The notes below the pieces were generated by a model. It had not been told where the DNA came from. It was given only the letters and a program-made list of their open reading frames with translations, and ran no database searches. A program made the position numbers and the translations under genes. Shown here piece after piece: positions 16,147 to 24,845 of a stretch of DNA of 64,000 bases (the first letter of the stretch is position 1; each line of letters opens with the position of its first letter). This DNA comes from Mycobacterium kiyosense (lineage in GTDB: Bacteria; Actinomycetota; Actinomycetes; Mycobacteriales; Mycobacteriaceae), in the NCBI GenBank assembly GCA_021654635.1, contig AP025179.1, positions 3,100,001 through 3,164,000 of the forward strand. The letters run 5' to 3'.

Positions 16147-17013
16147 ATGATGGGCCGAGTTGCCGGCAAGGTGGCGGTGATCAGCGGAGCGGCGCGCGGG
16201 CAGGGACGGTCGCACGCGCGACTGCTGGCCGCCGAAGGCGCCGACATCATCGCGCTGGACCTGTGCGCCGACATCGAGACCAACGAGTACCCGCTGGCCC
16301 GGCCCGAGGATCTGGAAGAAACCGCACGCCTGGTGGAGAAGGAGGGCCAGCGCGTCTTCTCGGCAATCGCCGACGTCCGCGACCGCGCCGCGGTGTCGGC
16401 CGCCGTCGACGACGGCGTGGCCGAGCTGGGCCGCCTGGACATCGTCGTCGCCAACGCCGGGATCTGCCCGCTCACCGCGGGCCTGCCGCCGCAGGCGTTC
16501 GCCGACGCGGTCGACGTCGACCTGGTCGGGGTGCTCAACCTGGTGCACACCAGCCTGCGGCATCTGCAGTCGGGGGCATCGATCGTCGTGATCGGGTCCA
16601 ACGCCGCGTTCATGTCGTCGATGAACACCACCGGGATCGACGGTGGGCCCGGTGGCGCCGGTTATGCATTCGCGAAAATCGCTGCCGCGCACTACGTGAA
16701 CGATTTCGCGCGGGCGCTGGCGCCGTTCTCGATCCGGATGAACGCGATCCACCCGACCAACGTCAACACCGACATGCTGCACAGCGCCCCGATGTACCGG
16801 GCGTTTCGCCCCGATCTGGCGAATCCGACCCGCGCGGACGCCGAACCGATCTTCCCGCTGGTGCAGGCGATGCCGGTGCCCTATGTGGAACCGGAGGACA
16901 TCAGCGAGGCGGTGTTGTTCCTGGCCTCCGACGCCGCCCGCTACATCACCGGCCAGCAGCTGCGGGTGGATGCCGGCGGCTTCCTCAAGGTCAAACCTTG
17001 GTCGGGGTCATAG
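16147..17013 (+). CDS. mycofactocin-coupled SDR family oxidoreductase
   Basis: 288 residues. NAD-binding glycine motif in ISGAARGQGRSHARLLAAEG, the wording typical of the mycofactocin-coupled SDR family (TIGR03971), which carries a tightly bound NAD recycled by mycofactocin. NAG motif in VVANAGICP, catalytic Tyr-Lys in YAFAK. Family-type inserts (ALDLCADIETNEYPL) are present. First gene of a rightward operon with the E1/lipoyl, crotonase, ligase, Rieske and KstD-like genes. Probably oxidises an alcohol of the pathway substrate. Start is ATG 16147 or the adjacent ATG 16150. The mycofactocin biosynthesis genes are not in this window. Confidence 0.9.
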   Translation: MMGRVAGKVAVISGAARGQGRSHARLLAAEGADIIALDLCADIETNEYPLARPEDLEETARLVEKEGQRVFSAIADVRDRAAVSAAVDDGVAELGRLDIVVANAGICPLTAGLPPQAFADAVDVDLVGVLNLVHTSLRHLQSGASIVVIGSNAAFMSSMNTTGIDGGPGGAGYAFAKIAAAHYVNDFARALAPFSIRMNAIHPTNVNTDMLHSAPMYRAFRPDLANPTRADAEPIFPLVQAMPVPYVEPEDISEAVLFLASDAARYITGQQLRVDAGGFLKVKPWSGS

Positions 17014-17044
17014 TCATGTCGCACAACGGAATTGGATTCCTCAG

Positions 17045-18010
17045 GTGAACGAGCGTCGCCTCTACGAGCTGATGGTGCTGATGAAGACGGCCGATGACCG
17101 GCTGTCCAAGGGCATCGGCACCGGAGAGTTCATGTGTGTGTACTGGCCCTCGCGCGGTCAGGAAGCCGTCGCTGCGGCCATGGCGGTGGCGTTGCGTCCC
17201 GACGACCAGTTGGTCACCACCTACCGGGGGTTGCACGACCTGATCGGCAAGGGGGTGCCGCTCGAGGAGATCTACGGCGAGATGATGGGCCGCGTCATCG
17301 GCGCCGCGCGCGGCAAGGGCGGCACCATGCACATCGCCAATCCCGCTGTCGGCGTGATGTTTTCGACCGGGATTGTCGGGGCCGGGCCACCGGTGGCGGT
17401 GGGCCTGGCGATGTCCGCCAAATGCAGGGGCACCGATCGGGTCACCGTGGTCAGCTTCGGCGACGGCGCCACCAACACCGGCTCGTTCCACGAGGCGGCC
17501 AACATGGCCGCGCTGTGGGATCTGCCGCTGGTTTTCGTGTGCCAGAACAATCTCTACGCGGAGATGACGCCGACCTCGGACACGATGAAGATCGAGCGGG
17601 TCGCCGACCGCGCCGCCGGCTACGGCATGCCGGGGGTCCGGGTCGACGGCAACGATCCGCTGGCGGTGCAATCCGCACTCGAGGAGGCGCTGCAACGGGC
17701 GCGCGCCGGGGCCGGGCCCACCCTGGTCGAATGTGTGACTTTCCGCTTCCGCGGCCACTATTTCGGCGACCGGATGCCCTACATCCCGAAGGATCAGCTC
17801 GCCGCGGCGATGGCCGCCGACCCGGTGCCGCGGTTCCGCGCCCGGCTGGCCGAGGACGGGATCTGCGGCGCCGAGGAATTGGACCGCATCGACGCCGACG
17901 CCGCAGCGGCGGTGGAGACAGCACTGCGTGCGGTGCTCAGCGCCGACCCGCCGTCGGTCGCAGAACTCGACCGCGACGTATACGCGACGCCGATCAGCTT
18001 CCCCCGGTAA
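17045..18010 (+). CDS. 2-oxoacid (acetoin/pyruvate-type) dehydrogenase E1 alpha subunit
   Basis: 321 residues. TPP-binding motif GDGATNTGSFHEAANM ... VFVCQNN (GDG to NN spacing as expected), plus the substrate-site region GKGGTMHIANPAVGVM that resembles acetoin dehydrogenase AcoA. Pairs with the E1 beta gene 9 bp downstream; together they should decarboxylate a 2-oxoacid or cleave an acyloin and pass the acyl group to lipoate. GTG 17045 was chosen because it begins the family-typical helix (NERRLYELMVLMKTADDR). No E2 acyltransferase or E3 is encoded nearby. Confidence 0.9.
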   Translation: MNERRLYELMVLMKTADDRLSKGIGTGEFMCVYWPSRGQEAVAAAMAVALRPDDQLVTTYRGLHDLIGKGVPLEEIYGEMMGRVIGAARGKGGTMHIANPAVGVMFSTGIVGAGPPVAVGLAMSAKCRGTDRVTVVSFGDGATNTGSFHEAANMAALWDLPLVFVCQNNLYAEMTPTSDTMKIERVADRAAGYGMPGVRVDGNDPLAVQSALEEALQRARAGAGPTLVECVTFRFRGHYFGDRMPYIPKDQLAAAMAADPVPRFRARLAEDGICGAEELDRIDADAAAAVETALRAVLSADPPSVAELDRDVYATPISFPR

Positions 18011-18019
18011 GGAATCCGC

Positions 18020-19042
18020 GTGACACCTCCAGACCTGCAACCAGGCAGCGACAAAGAGATGACCATGCGCGAGGCGCTCAACCTGGCGCTGGATCAGGCG
18101 CTGGCAGCCGACGAACGGGTCTTCCTGCTCGGCGAGGACATCGCCGATCCCGGCGCCTCCGGCCCCACCGCCGGGTTGTCCACCAAGTACGGCCACGATC
18201 GGGTGCTGGACACGCCGATATCGGAGGCCGCGATCGTCGGTGCGGCGATCGGTGCGGCGATCGACGGCCTGCTGCCGGTCGCCGAGATCATGATCATGGA
18301 CTTCATCGGTATCGCCGCTGACCAGCTGATCAACAGCGCCGCGAAACTGCGGTTCATGACCGCCGGACGTACCACCGCGCCGATCACCATCCGCACCCAG
18401 GTGTACGCGGGCCTGGCGACCGGCGCGACGCATTCGCAGTCGCTGGAGGCCTGGTTCATGCACATTCCGGGGATGAAGGTGATCGTCCCGTCCACTCCCC
18501 GGGACGGCAAGGGGTTGCTGACCTCGGCGATTTTCGACGAGGATCCGTGCCTGTTCGTCGAGACGATCCGGCTGCAGAGCCGCAAGGGACCCGTCCCCGT
18601 CGCGCAGGGATTCTCGATTCCGTTGGGCCAGGCCGACATCAAGCGGCCCGGTACCGACGTGACGTTGATCGCCTACGGACGGGCGGTGCACGACGCGCTC
18701 GCGGCGGCGGTGACCTTGCAGGAGCAGGACGTCAGTGCCGAGGTGGTCGACCTGCGGACCCTGGTACCGCTGGACGTCGAGACGATCGTCGAATCCGCCC
18801 GCCGCACCAGGCGAGTCGTGATCGTGCACGACGCGGTCCAGTTCGCCGGGCCCGGCGCCGAGGTCGCCGCGATCCTGCAGGCCGAGCTGTTCGGTGAGCT
18901 GGCCGCCCCCATCCAGCGGGTCGGCGCCCGCTTCGTGCCCAGTCCCGCCGCGCCCACCCTGGAGGCACAGGTGTACCCGTCGCCGGCGCGCATCGTGGCT
19001 GCCGCGCAGCTCACTCTCGCGAGGGCGAAAGCGCATGGCTGA
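18020..19042 (+). CDS. 2-oxoacid (acetoin/pyruvate-type) dehydrogenase E1 beta subunit
   Basis: 340 residues with the transketolase pyrimidine-binding domain (about 15-185; LGEDIADPG, TPISEAAIVGAAIGAA with the conserved catalytic-region Glu) and the C-terminal transketolase domain (about 205-335; DVTLIAYGRAVHDALAAA). GTG 18020 has an AAGGAA ribosome site. Forms the alpha2-beta2 E1 with the preceding gene. Its stop lies inside the lipoyl-protein gene (8-bp overlap), so the carrier is translated in fixed relation to E1. Confidence 0.92.
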   Translation: MTPPDLQPGSDKEMTMREALNLALDQALAADERVFLLGEDIADPGASGPTAGLSTKYGHDRVLDTPISEAAIVGAAIGAAIDGLLPVAEIMIMDFIGIAADQLINSAAKLRFMTAGRTTAPITIRTQVYAGLATGATHSQSLEAWFMHIPGMKVIVPSTPRDGKGLLTSAIFDEDPCLFVETIRLQSRKGPVPVAQGFSIPLGQADIKRPGTDVTLIAYGRAVHDALAAAVTLQEQDVSAEVVDLRTLVPLDVETIVESARRTRRVVIVHDAVQFAGPGAEVAAILQAELFGELAAPIQRVGARFVPSPAAPTLEAQVYPSPARIVAAAQLTLARAKAHG

Positions 19043-19271
19043 GTTCGTGATTCGGATTCCCCGGGTATCGGTGGCCGTGTCGGAGGCCGAACTCACCGAC
19101 CTGCTGGTCGACGGTGGTGACTACGTCGAGGAGGGCACCCCGATCTACGTGATCGCCACCGAGAAGGTGGAACAGGAGATCGAAGCCGGGGCGTCGGGCA
19201 CCGTGCAGTGGACCGGCCAGATCGGAACGACCTATGACATCGGCGCGCAGATCGGCGTCATCACCCCGTAA
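19035..19271 (+). CDS. free-standing lipoyl (biotinyl/lipoyl-attachment) carrier protein
   Basis: 78 residues, essentially one lipoyl domain. The hairpin carrying the modified lysine is visible as YVIATEKVEQEIEA, with lipoyl-lysine K44 and acidic residues placed as in E2 domains; DLLVDGGDYVEEGTPI and GAQIGVI are the flanking strands. It lacks the subunit-binding and acyltransferase domains of a normal E2, so it cannot itself hand the acyl group to CoA. Overlaps E1 beta by 8 bp. A biotin role is less likely because the usual AMKM motif is absent. Confidence 0.88.
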   Translation: MAEFVIRIPRVSVAVSEAELTDLLVDGGDYVEEGTPIYVIATEKVEQEIEAGASGTVQWTGQIGTTYDIGAQIGVITP

Positions 19272-19308
19272 CGAGTCATCCCCCCATCACGAAAGGTATC
19301 GAAAAGCC

Positions 19309-20184
19309 GTGGACCTCAACGAAACCCGCGAACGAATCATCTATCAGAAGGAAGGGCCCATCGCCCGCATCACGCTGAACTGGCCCGAGAAGGCCAACGC
19401 CCAGGACCAAAAGCTCGCCGAGGAGGTCGACGCCGCCCTGCTGGATGCCGACCGCGACTACGACATCAAGGTGCTGGTGCTCAAGGCCAACGGCAAGGGC
19501 TTCTGCTCCGGGCACGCCATCGGCAACAACGCCGTCGACTACCCGTCGTTCGTGGAGAACGCCATGGTGACCGGCCACCCGTGGAAGGCGCAGAGCGACT
19601 TGTTCGTCAAGCCGACGCTGAACCTGTGGGAGTTCTCCAAGCCCACCATTGCCCAGGTGCACGGCTACTGTGTGGGCGGCGGCACGCACATGGGCCTGAC
19701 CACCGATATCGTCATCGCCTCCGAGGACGCCTACTTCTCCTATCCCCCGCTGCAGGGCTTCGGCATGCCCTCGGGCGAATGCTCCATCGAGCCTTGGGTT
19801 TTCATGAACTGGCGCCGCGCCGCCTACTACCTGTTCACCGCCGAGGTGATCGACGCCAAGAAGGCGCTGGAGGTCGGCCTGGTCAACGAAGTGGTCAGAC
19901 GGGAGGACCTCGATGCCCGGGTGGACGCGATCGCCCGGCACATCGCCCAGGCGCCGTTGACGACATTGATGCTCACCAAGGCCAACCTGAAACGGGCCTG
20001 GGAGCTGATGGGCATGCGGGTGCACTGGCAGAGCTCCAACGACCTGGTGGCGCTCGCGTCGATCAGCAAGGACGTACAGCAGCTGATCCAGACCGTGTTC
20101 AAGGACAAGGTGCTGCCCTCCGAGCATGCCCGGCGCCAGGCCGCGGCCGCCGCATCGACCGACGGCGCCACCGCCTCGACGTAA
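19309..20184 (+). CDS. crotonase-superfamily protein lacking the usual catalytic glutamates
   Basis: 291 residues. Crotonase fold with oxyanion-hole regions GKGFCSGHA and HGYCVGGGTHM. Against rat enoyl-CoA hydratase, the Glu144 position is His and the Glu164 position is Pro (YPPLQG), so it is probably not a simple hydratase. The C-terminal helix region LTTLMLTKANLKRAWELMGM is shared with the crotonase at 24846-25676, its paralogue. GTG start at 19309 behind GAAAGG. Located between the E1/lipoyl genes and a CoA ligase, so a C-C bond hydrolase or an unusual lyase is possible. Confidence 0.85.
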   Translation: MDLNETRERIIYQKEGPIARITLNWPEKANAQDQKLAEEVDAALLDADRDYDIKVLVLKANGKGFCSGHAIGNNAVDYPSFVENAMVTGHPWKAQSDLFVKPTLNLWEFSKPTIAQVHGYCVGGGTHMGLTTDIVIASEDAYFSYPPLQGFGMPSGECSIEPWVFMNWRRAAYYLFTAEVIDAKKALEVGLVNEVVRREDLDARVDAIARHIAQAPLTTLMLTKANLKRAWELMGMRVHWQSSNDLVALASISKDVQQLIQTVFKDKVLPSEHARRQAAAAASTDGATAST

Positions 20185-20200
20185 TGGTGGGGACCGGCCG

Positions 20201-21733
20201 GTGAACATCGCCGATCACGCACAGCGGAATCCGCAGGCGCCCGCCCTGATCGTCGAGGGCGCGGCGATCACCTTCGGCGACCTGTACGCGCGCAGCCAGC
20301 GGGTCGCCGCGATGCTGCACGACGCCGGGTTACGCCCCGGCGACGGGGTGGCACTGATCCTTCCCAACCGGCCCGAGTTCTTCGAAATCACCTGGGGCTG
20401 CCAGCTTTCCGGTCTGTACTACACCGCTGTTAACACGCACTTCACGCCCGAGGAAGTGGCGTACGTGATCGAGGATTCCGACGCCAAGGCGGTCTTCGTC
20501 GATGCTTCGATGACCGCACTCGCGGCCCACGTCGCGAGCGCCAACCCGCGGGCCGGCACCCGTATCGCCCTCGGGCGCGGGTTACCCGAATGGCAGTCAT
20601 ACCAGCGGGCAATGGCCGCAGCGGGCCAGGCGCCAGCGCACTGCGACGGGTCCGAGATGCTGTACTCGTCGGGCACCACCGGCCGGCCCAAGGCGGTGCG
20701 CCGCCCACTTCCGGTGGACGGCAACGGTTCCTGGGCGCAGGCGGTGCTGGAGATGGCGCTGACACACAAGTACGGGATGACCCCGTCGAGTGTGTACCTG
20801 TCCCCCGCCCCGCTCTACCACGCGGCCGGGGTGAATTACACGATGGCGGTCAACCGGGTGGGCGCGGCGTCGATCGTCATGCCGAAGTTCGACGCCGAGG
20901 AAGTGCTGCGGCTCATCGAGACCCATCGGGTGACGCACGCACAGTTCGTGCCGACCATGTTCGTGCGGCTGCTCAAGCTGCCCGCGGCGGTCCGCGACGC
21001 CTATGACGTGTCGAGCCTGCGCTGCGTGATCCATGCCGCCGCACCCTGCCCGGTCGACGTCAAGCACCGGATGATGGCCGGGTTCGGGCCGATCATTCAC
21101 GAATATTACGGTGGCACCGAAGGATTCGCCGGCACCACGATCGGCCCCGACGAGTGGCTGGCGCACCCCGGCTCGGTCGGGATTCCGATGACACCGGTGC
21201 ACGTCGTCGGCGAGGACGGCAACGAGCTGCCCGTCGGCGAATCCGGCGAGCTGTACTTCGAGGGCGGCCCGGAGTTCCAGTACTTCAAGGACCCCGCCAA
21301 GACCGCATCGGTGTCCAACGAACGTGGCTGGCGCACGCTGGGCGACGTCGGGCGGGTCGACGAGGACGGCTACCTCTACCTCACCGACCGGTCCACGTTC
21401 ACGATCGTCTCCGGCGGGGTCAACATCTACCCACAGGAGGCGGAGAACCTGTTGGTCATGCACCCCAAACTGGTCGACGCCGCGGTGTTCGGCGTGCCGA
21501 ACGACGAGTACGGCGAAGAGGTCAAGGCCGTCGTGCAACCGGCCGCCGGAATCACCCCCGGGCCCGAGCTGGAGGCGGAGTTGATCGCCTACTGCCGATC
21601 CCACCTGGCCGCCTACAAGTGCCCGCGCACAATCGAATTCGACCCGCAACTGCCCCGCGACCCCAACGGCAAGCTCTACAAGCGGCGTATTCGGGAACGC
21701 TATTGGCAGGGCCGGATGTCCAGGATCCTGTGA
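20201..21733 (+). CDS. acyl-CoA ligase (ANL superfamily, FadD-type)
   Basis: 510 residues. Adenylate-forming enzyme that activates a carboxylate to acyl-AMP and then acyl-CoA. P-loop YSSGTTGRPKAVRR near residue 150, A5-type motif YYGGTEG, A7 motif LGDVGRVDEDGYLYLTDR and the A10 lysine in PNGKLYKRRIR. The A8 hinge region (DRSTFTIVSGGVNIYP) has Ser-Thr-Phe where many members have Lys/Arg-Asp; this is common in actinobacterial members. GTG 20201 is 16 bp after the crotonase stop. Probably activates the acid substrate of this operon. Confidence 0.9.
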   Translation: MNIADHAQRNPQAPALIVEGAAITFGDLYARSQRVAAMLHDAGLRPGDGVALILPNRPEFFEITWGCQLSGLYYTAVNTHFTPEEVAYVIEDSDAKAVFVDASMTALAAHVASANPRAGTRIALGRGLPEWQSYQRAMAAAGQAPAHCDGSEMLYSSGTTGRPKAVRRPLPVDGNGSWAQAVLEMALTHKYGMTPSSVYLSPAPLYHAAGVNYTMAVNRVGAASIVMPKFDAEEVLRLIETHRVTHAQFVPTMFVRLLKLPAAVRDAYDVSSLRCVIHAAAPCPVDVKHRMMAGFGPIIHEYYGGTEGFAGTTIGPDEWLAHPGSVGIPMTPVHVVGEDGNELPVGESGELYFEGGPEFQYFKDPAKTASVSNERGWRTLGDVGRVDEDGYLYLTDRSTFTIVSGGVNIYPQEAENLLVMHPKLVDAAVFGVPNDEYGEEVKAVVQPAAGITPGPELEAELIAYCRSHLAAYKCPRTIEFDPQLPRDPNGKLYKRRIRERYWQGRMSRIL

Positions 21734-21757
21734 ACCCGAAACCGACGGAGCAATGAC

Positions 21758-23140
21758 ATGGACGTGAACTGGACGCCGCTGCCGGTGCCGTGGGCGGTGC
21801 AAGCCGCCGACCGGATACCCAAGCAGCGGTATTACGACCCGCAGTTCTACGCGCTGGAGAACGAAAGGTTCTGGCCCCGGGTATGGCAGATGGCGTGCCG
21901 TCTCGAAGAGATTCCCAAGACGGGCGATTTCGTGGAGTACCAGATCCTCGACCAGTCGATCGTCGTGGTGCGGGTCGACGCCGACACCGTGCGCGCCTAC
22001 CACAACGCGTGCCGGCACCGCGGGGTGAAACTCGTGGAAGGCTCCGGGTCGCTGACCGGATCCCGGCGCACCTTCGTCTGCCCGTTCCACGGCTGGTGCT
22101 GGAGTATCGACGGCCGCAACACCTTCGTGCTGCGACCCGAGGCGTTCGACGAGCACAACCTGGACCCGCACGACCTCGCGCTGGTGGACGTGCGCTGCGA
22201 ACTCTGGGGCGGCTGCGCGTGGATCAACCTCGACGACGAGGCACCCGGCTTGCGGGACTGCTTCGAACCGTTCGCCACCATCTATGACGCCTGGAAGGTG
22301 GAATCGCTGCGCACCGAATGGTGGCAGTCGTGCCGGCTGCCGGTGAACTGGAAGCTGGCGACGGCTGCCTTCATGGAGGGCTACCACGTGCCGCAGACCC
22401 ATCCGCAGCTGCTGCCGTCGGCACAGCCCGCCACCGGCAAGCCGCCCGGACTGGTCCAGACCAGCCTCTATTTCATGCGCACCCTGGGGGCAGGCATGGC
22501 CGGCATGACCCACGAGAACGACGTCCGCATCGCCGAGGGCCTGCAGGACATCGAGCTGCCGGCCGACGCCGCCGAGGCGATGGCGGTGTGGAAGCGCACG
22601 CTCAACGACGCTGTGGTGCACTGGCATCGGGCCCGCGGTTGCGACATCCCCGATCTCAACGAGCTGCAGCGCCGCGGCATCGTCGACGCGATCGGGTTCT
22701 GCTTCCCGCATTACTTCCTGCTACCGCAGTACAGCAGCGCCTCGTCGTACCGCATCCGCCCGCTCGGTCCGGAAGAGACGTTGTTCGAGATCTGGTCGCT
22801 CACCCGCATCCCGCCTGAGCAGATCACCGGCAAACCGACACCGCCGGAACCCATGGCACCCGACGACCCACGCTGGCCACCGATCCCTGCCCAGGACTTC
22901 GCCAACCTACCCAAGCAGCAAAAGGGATTGCACTCCAAGGGTTTCGAGTTCATGCGGTTGTCCAGCCAGATCGAAGGGCTGATCTCGAACTTCGAACGCG
23001 TCATCGACGGCTTCCTGGCCGGCCTGCCCTATCAAACGCTGGTGCCGGCGATCCAGAAGACCAATACGACCATCGACGTCCCGATGGTGGACCTGGGCTT
23101 CACCTCCGGTGCGGCGACTGCGACGGGAGGAGCACGGTGA
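21758..23140 (+). CDS. Rieske non-heme iron oxygenase, alpha subunit
   Basis: 460 residues. Rieske [2Fe-2S] ligands C85-x-H87 (ACRHRGVKL) and C108-x2-H111 (FVCPFHGW). Mononuclear-iron ligands H210 and H215 in MEGYHVPQTH. The residue that bridges the two metal centres between neighbouring subunits, Asp205 in naphthalene dioxygenase, aligns with Glu207, as in carnitine oxygenase CntA. No ferredoxin, reductase or beta-subunit gene is adjacent, so electrons must come from elsewhere. Overlaps the next flavoprotein by 4 bp. Likely hydroxylates or demethylates the pathway compound. Confidence 0.92.
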   Translation: MDVNWTPLPVPWAVQAADRIPKQRYYDPQFYALENERFWPRVWQMACRLEEIPKTGDFVEYQILDQSIVVVRVDADTVRAYHNACRHRGVKLVEGSGSLTGSRRTFVCPFHGWCWSIDGRNTFVLRPEAFDEHNLDPHDLALVDVRCELWGGCAWINLDDEAPGLRDCFEPFATIYDAWKVESLRTEWWQSCRLPVNWKLATAAFMEGYHVPQTHPQLLPSAQPATGKPPGLVQTSLYFMRTLGAGMAGMTHENDVRIAEGLQDIELPADAAEAMAVWKRTLNDAVVHWHRARGCDIPDLNELQRRGIVDAIGFCFPHYFLLPQYSSASSYRIRPLGPEETLFEIWSLTRIPPEQITGKPTPPEPMAPDDPRWPPIPAQDFANLPKQQKGLHSKGFEFMRLSSQIEGLISNFERVIDGFLAGLPYQTLVPAIQKTNTTIDVPMVDLGFTSGAATATGGAR

Positions 23141-24837
23141 GCAGCGTCAACTGGGATCGGTCCGTCGACCTGCTGATCGCGGGCAGCGGTGGCGGTGGCA
23201 TGGTCGCCGGTCTGGCTGCGCTCGACGCCGGGCTGCAGCCGCTGATCGTCGAAAAGCAAGCGCTGGTAGGCGGTTCGACGGGGTTGTCCGGGGGCATCGT
23301 CTGGATGCCGAACAATCCGCTGATGCGGGCCGACGGGATCGTCGACTCGCACGAGGACGGTTTGGCCTATCTGGCCGACGTGGTCGGCGACGTCGGCCCG
23401 GCGTCCTCACCGGAGCGCCGCGAGATGTTCCTCACCGCTGGCTATGAGATGCTCAACTTCCTGATGCGCAAGGGTGTTCGGCTGATCCGCTGCGCCGGAT
23501 GGAGTGACTACTACCCGAATCACAAGGGCGGCAACGAATCCGGCCGGGCGGTCGAGGGAATTCCGTTCGACGCCGCCGAACTGGGCGGATGGCGTGACAA
23601 GGTGCAGCCGTCGCTGGCCAAGAACTACGGGTACATCGTGTTGACCAACGAGCTGCGTTCGGTGCAGTACTTCAATCGTTCTCCGCGGGCACTGGCCGTG
23701 GCGACCAAGGTCTTCGCCCGCACCAATGCCGCCAAAATCGCGCGGCGGCAGATCCTCACCAACGGCGCCTCGCTGATCGGACAGCTGCTCAAGGTGCTGA
23801 TCGGCCTCAGCGACGGCCAGCCCCCGCTGTGGGTCAACGCCGCCATGGAGGACCTGGTGGTCCAGGACGGCCGGGTGGTCGGGGCGCGCATCAGCCACGG
23901 CGGCAGAGCGGTGAATGTCCAGGCGCGCAAGGGAGTTCTGTTGGCGGCCGGGGGTTTCGGGCACAACCCGGAGATGCGCCGCCGCTACAGCGGCGATCAA
24001 CCCAACGAGGGGCAGTGGTCGATCGCCAACGCCGGCGACACCGGCGAGGTGCTGCAGGCCGCGATGCGGTTGGGCGCCAAGACCGATCTGCTCGACGAAG
24101 CCTGGTGGCTGCCGTCGGTTTTCATCGCCAACGGCGGGGCGGCCGCCGCTTCACTGGGCTCGGGACGGCAGCGGCCCGGCGCCATCTACGTCGACTCGAC
24201 GGGCCGGCGCTTCTGCAACGAGTCGAACTCGTACGTCGAAGTGGGCAAGGCGATGTACGCCAACAAGGCGGTGCCGTGCTGGATGATTTTCGACGACGGC
24301 TATGTGCGCCGCTACGTGGCAGGCACCAACCCGGTAAAGCGGCAACACCTGCCCGCCGAACTGATCGAGAGCGGCGCGGTCAAGCGGGCCGCTACCCTCG
24401 GCGAGCTGGCCCGCCAGATCGAGCTTCCCGCCGAGGAACTGGTGCGCACCGTGCAGCGGTTCAACGGTTTCGCCGCAAAGGGTTTGGATCCGGACTTCGG
24501 CCGCGGCCAGTCGGCCTACAACGACTGCCTGGGCGATCCGGGCTATCGGCCGAATGCCGCGCTGGGGCCGCTGGATCGGGCGCCGTATTACGCCACCAGG
24601 GTGCTGCCCGCCGACGTGGGCACCTGCGGCGGGGTGATCACCAACGAGCATGCGCAGGTTCTCGACGAGCAGGACCGGGTCATCGAGGGTCTCTACGCGA
24701 CCGGTAACACCACCGCCACGGTGATGGGCCGAACCTATCCGGGTGCCGGGGCGAGCATCGCCAGCTCGATGGTGTTCGGCTACGTCGCGGCACGACATGC
24801 CGCCGGGCGAAAGATCGCCGGGGAGAAGAGCCGCTGA
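23137..24837 (+). CDS. FAD-dependent 3-ketosteroid delta-1-dehydrogenase-like oxidoreductase
   Basis: 566 residues, KstD/fumarate-reductase flavoprotein family. N-terminal FAD motif IAGSGGGGMVAGLAALDAG followed by VEK, a second FAD region VLLAAGGFGHNPEM, and the C-terminal YPGAGASIASSMVFGYVAARH. Tyr and Gly of YPGAG match the catalytic Y487/G491 pair of Rhodococcus KstD1. It would insert a ring double bond next to a ketone in a steroid or other cyclic ketone. GTG 23137 overlaps the Rieske stop, so the two should act on the same substrate. Last gene of the operon. Confidence 0.88.
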   Translation: MSSVNWDRSVDLLIAGSGGGGMVAGLAALDAGLQPLIVEKQALVGGSTGLSGGIVWMPNNPLMRADGIVDSHEDGLAYLADVVGDVGPASSPERREMFLTAGYEMLNFLMRKGVRLIRCAGWSDYYPNHKGGNESGRAVEGIPFDAAELGGWRDKVQPSLAKNYGYIVLTNELRSVQYFNRSPRALAVATKVFARTNAAKIARRQILTNGASLIGQLLKVLIGLSDGQPPLWVNAAMEDLVVQDGRVVGARISHGGRAVNVQARKGVLLAAGGFGHNPEMRRRYSGDQPNEGQWSIANAGDTGEVLQAAMRLGAKTDLLDEAWWLPSVFIANGGAAAASLGSGRQRPGAIYVDSTGRRFCNESNSYVEVGKAMYANKAVPCWMIFDDGYVRRYVAGTNPVKRQHLPAELIESGAVKRAATLGELARQIELPAEELVRTVQRFNGFAAKGLDPDFGRGQSAYNDCLGDPGYRPNAALGPLDRAPYYATRVLPADVGTCGGVITNEHAQVLDEQDRVIEGLYATGNTTATVMGRTYPGAGASIASSMVFGYVAARHAAGRKIAGEKSR

Positions 24838-24845
24838 CCGCAGCG

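Noticed and set aside
16991..19096. Long minus-strand open frame (701 codons) opposite the E1/lipoyl genes
   Set aside because: Antisense shadow in high-GC DNA: Arg/Gly/His-rich, no domain, and it fully covers genes with clear catalytic motifs.
20597..22711. Minus-strand open frame (704 codons) opposite the ligase and Rieske genes
   Set aside because: Shadow frame. Composition is low-complexity and the plus-strand enzymes are unambiguous.
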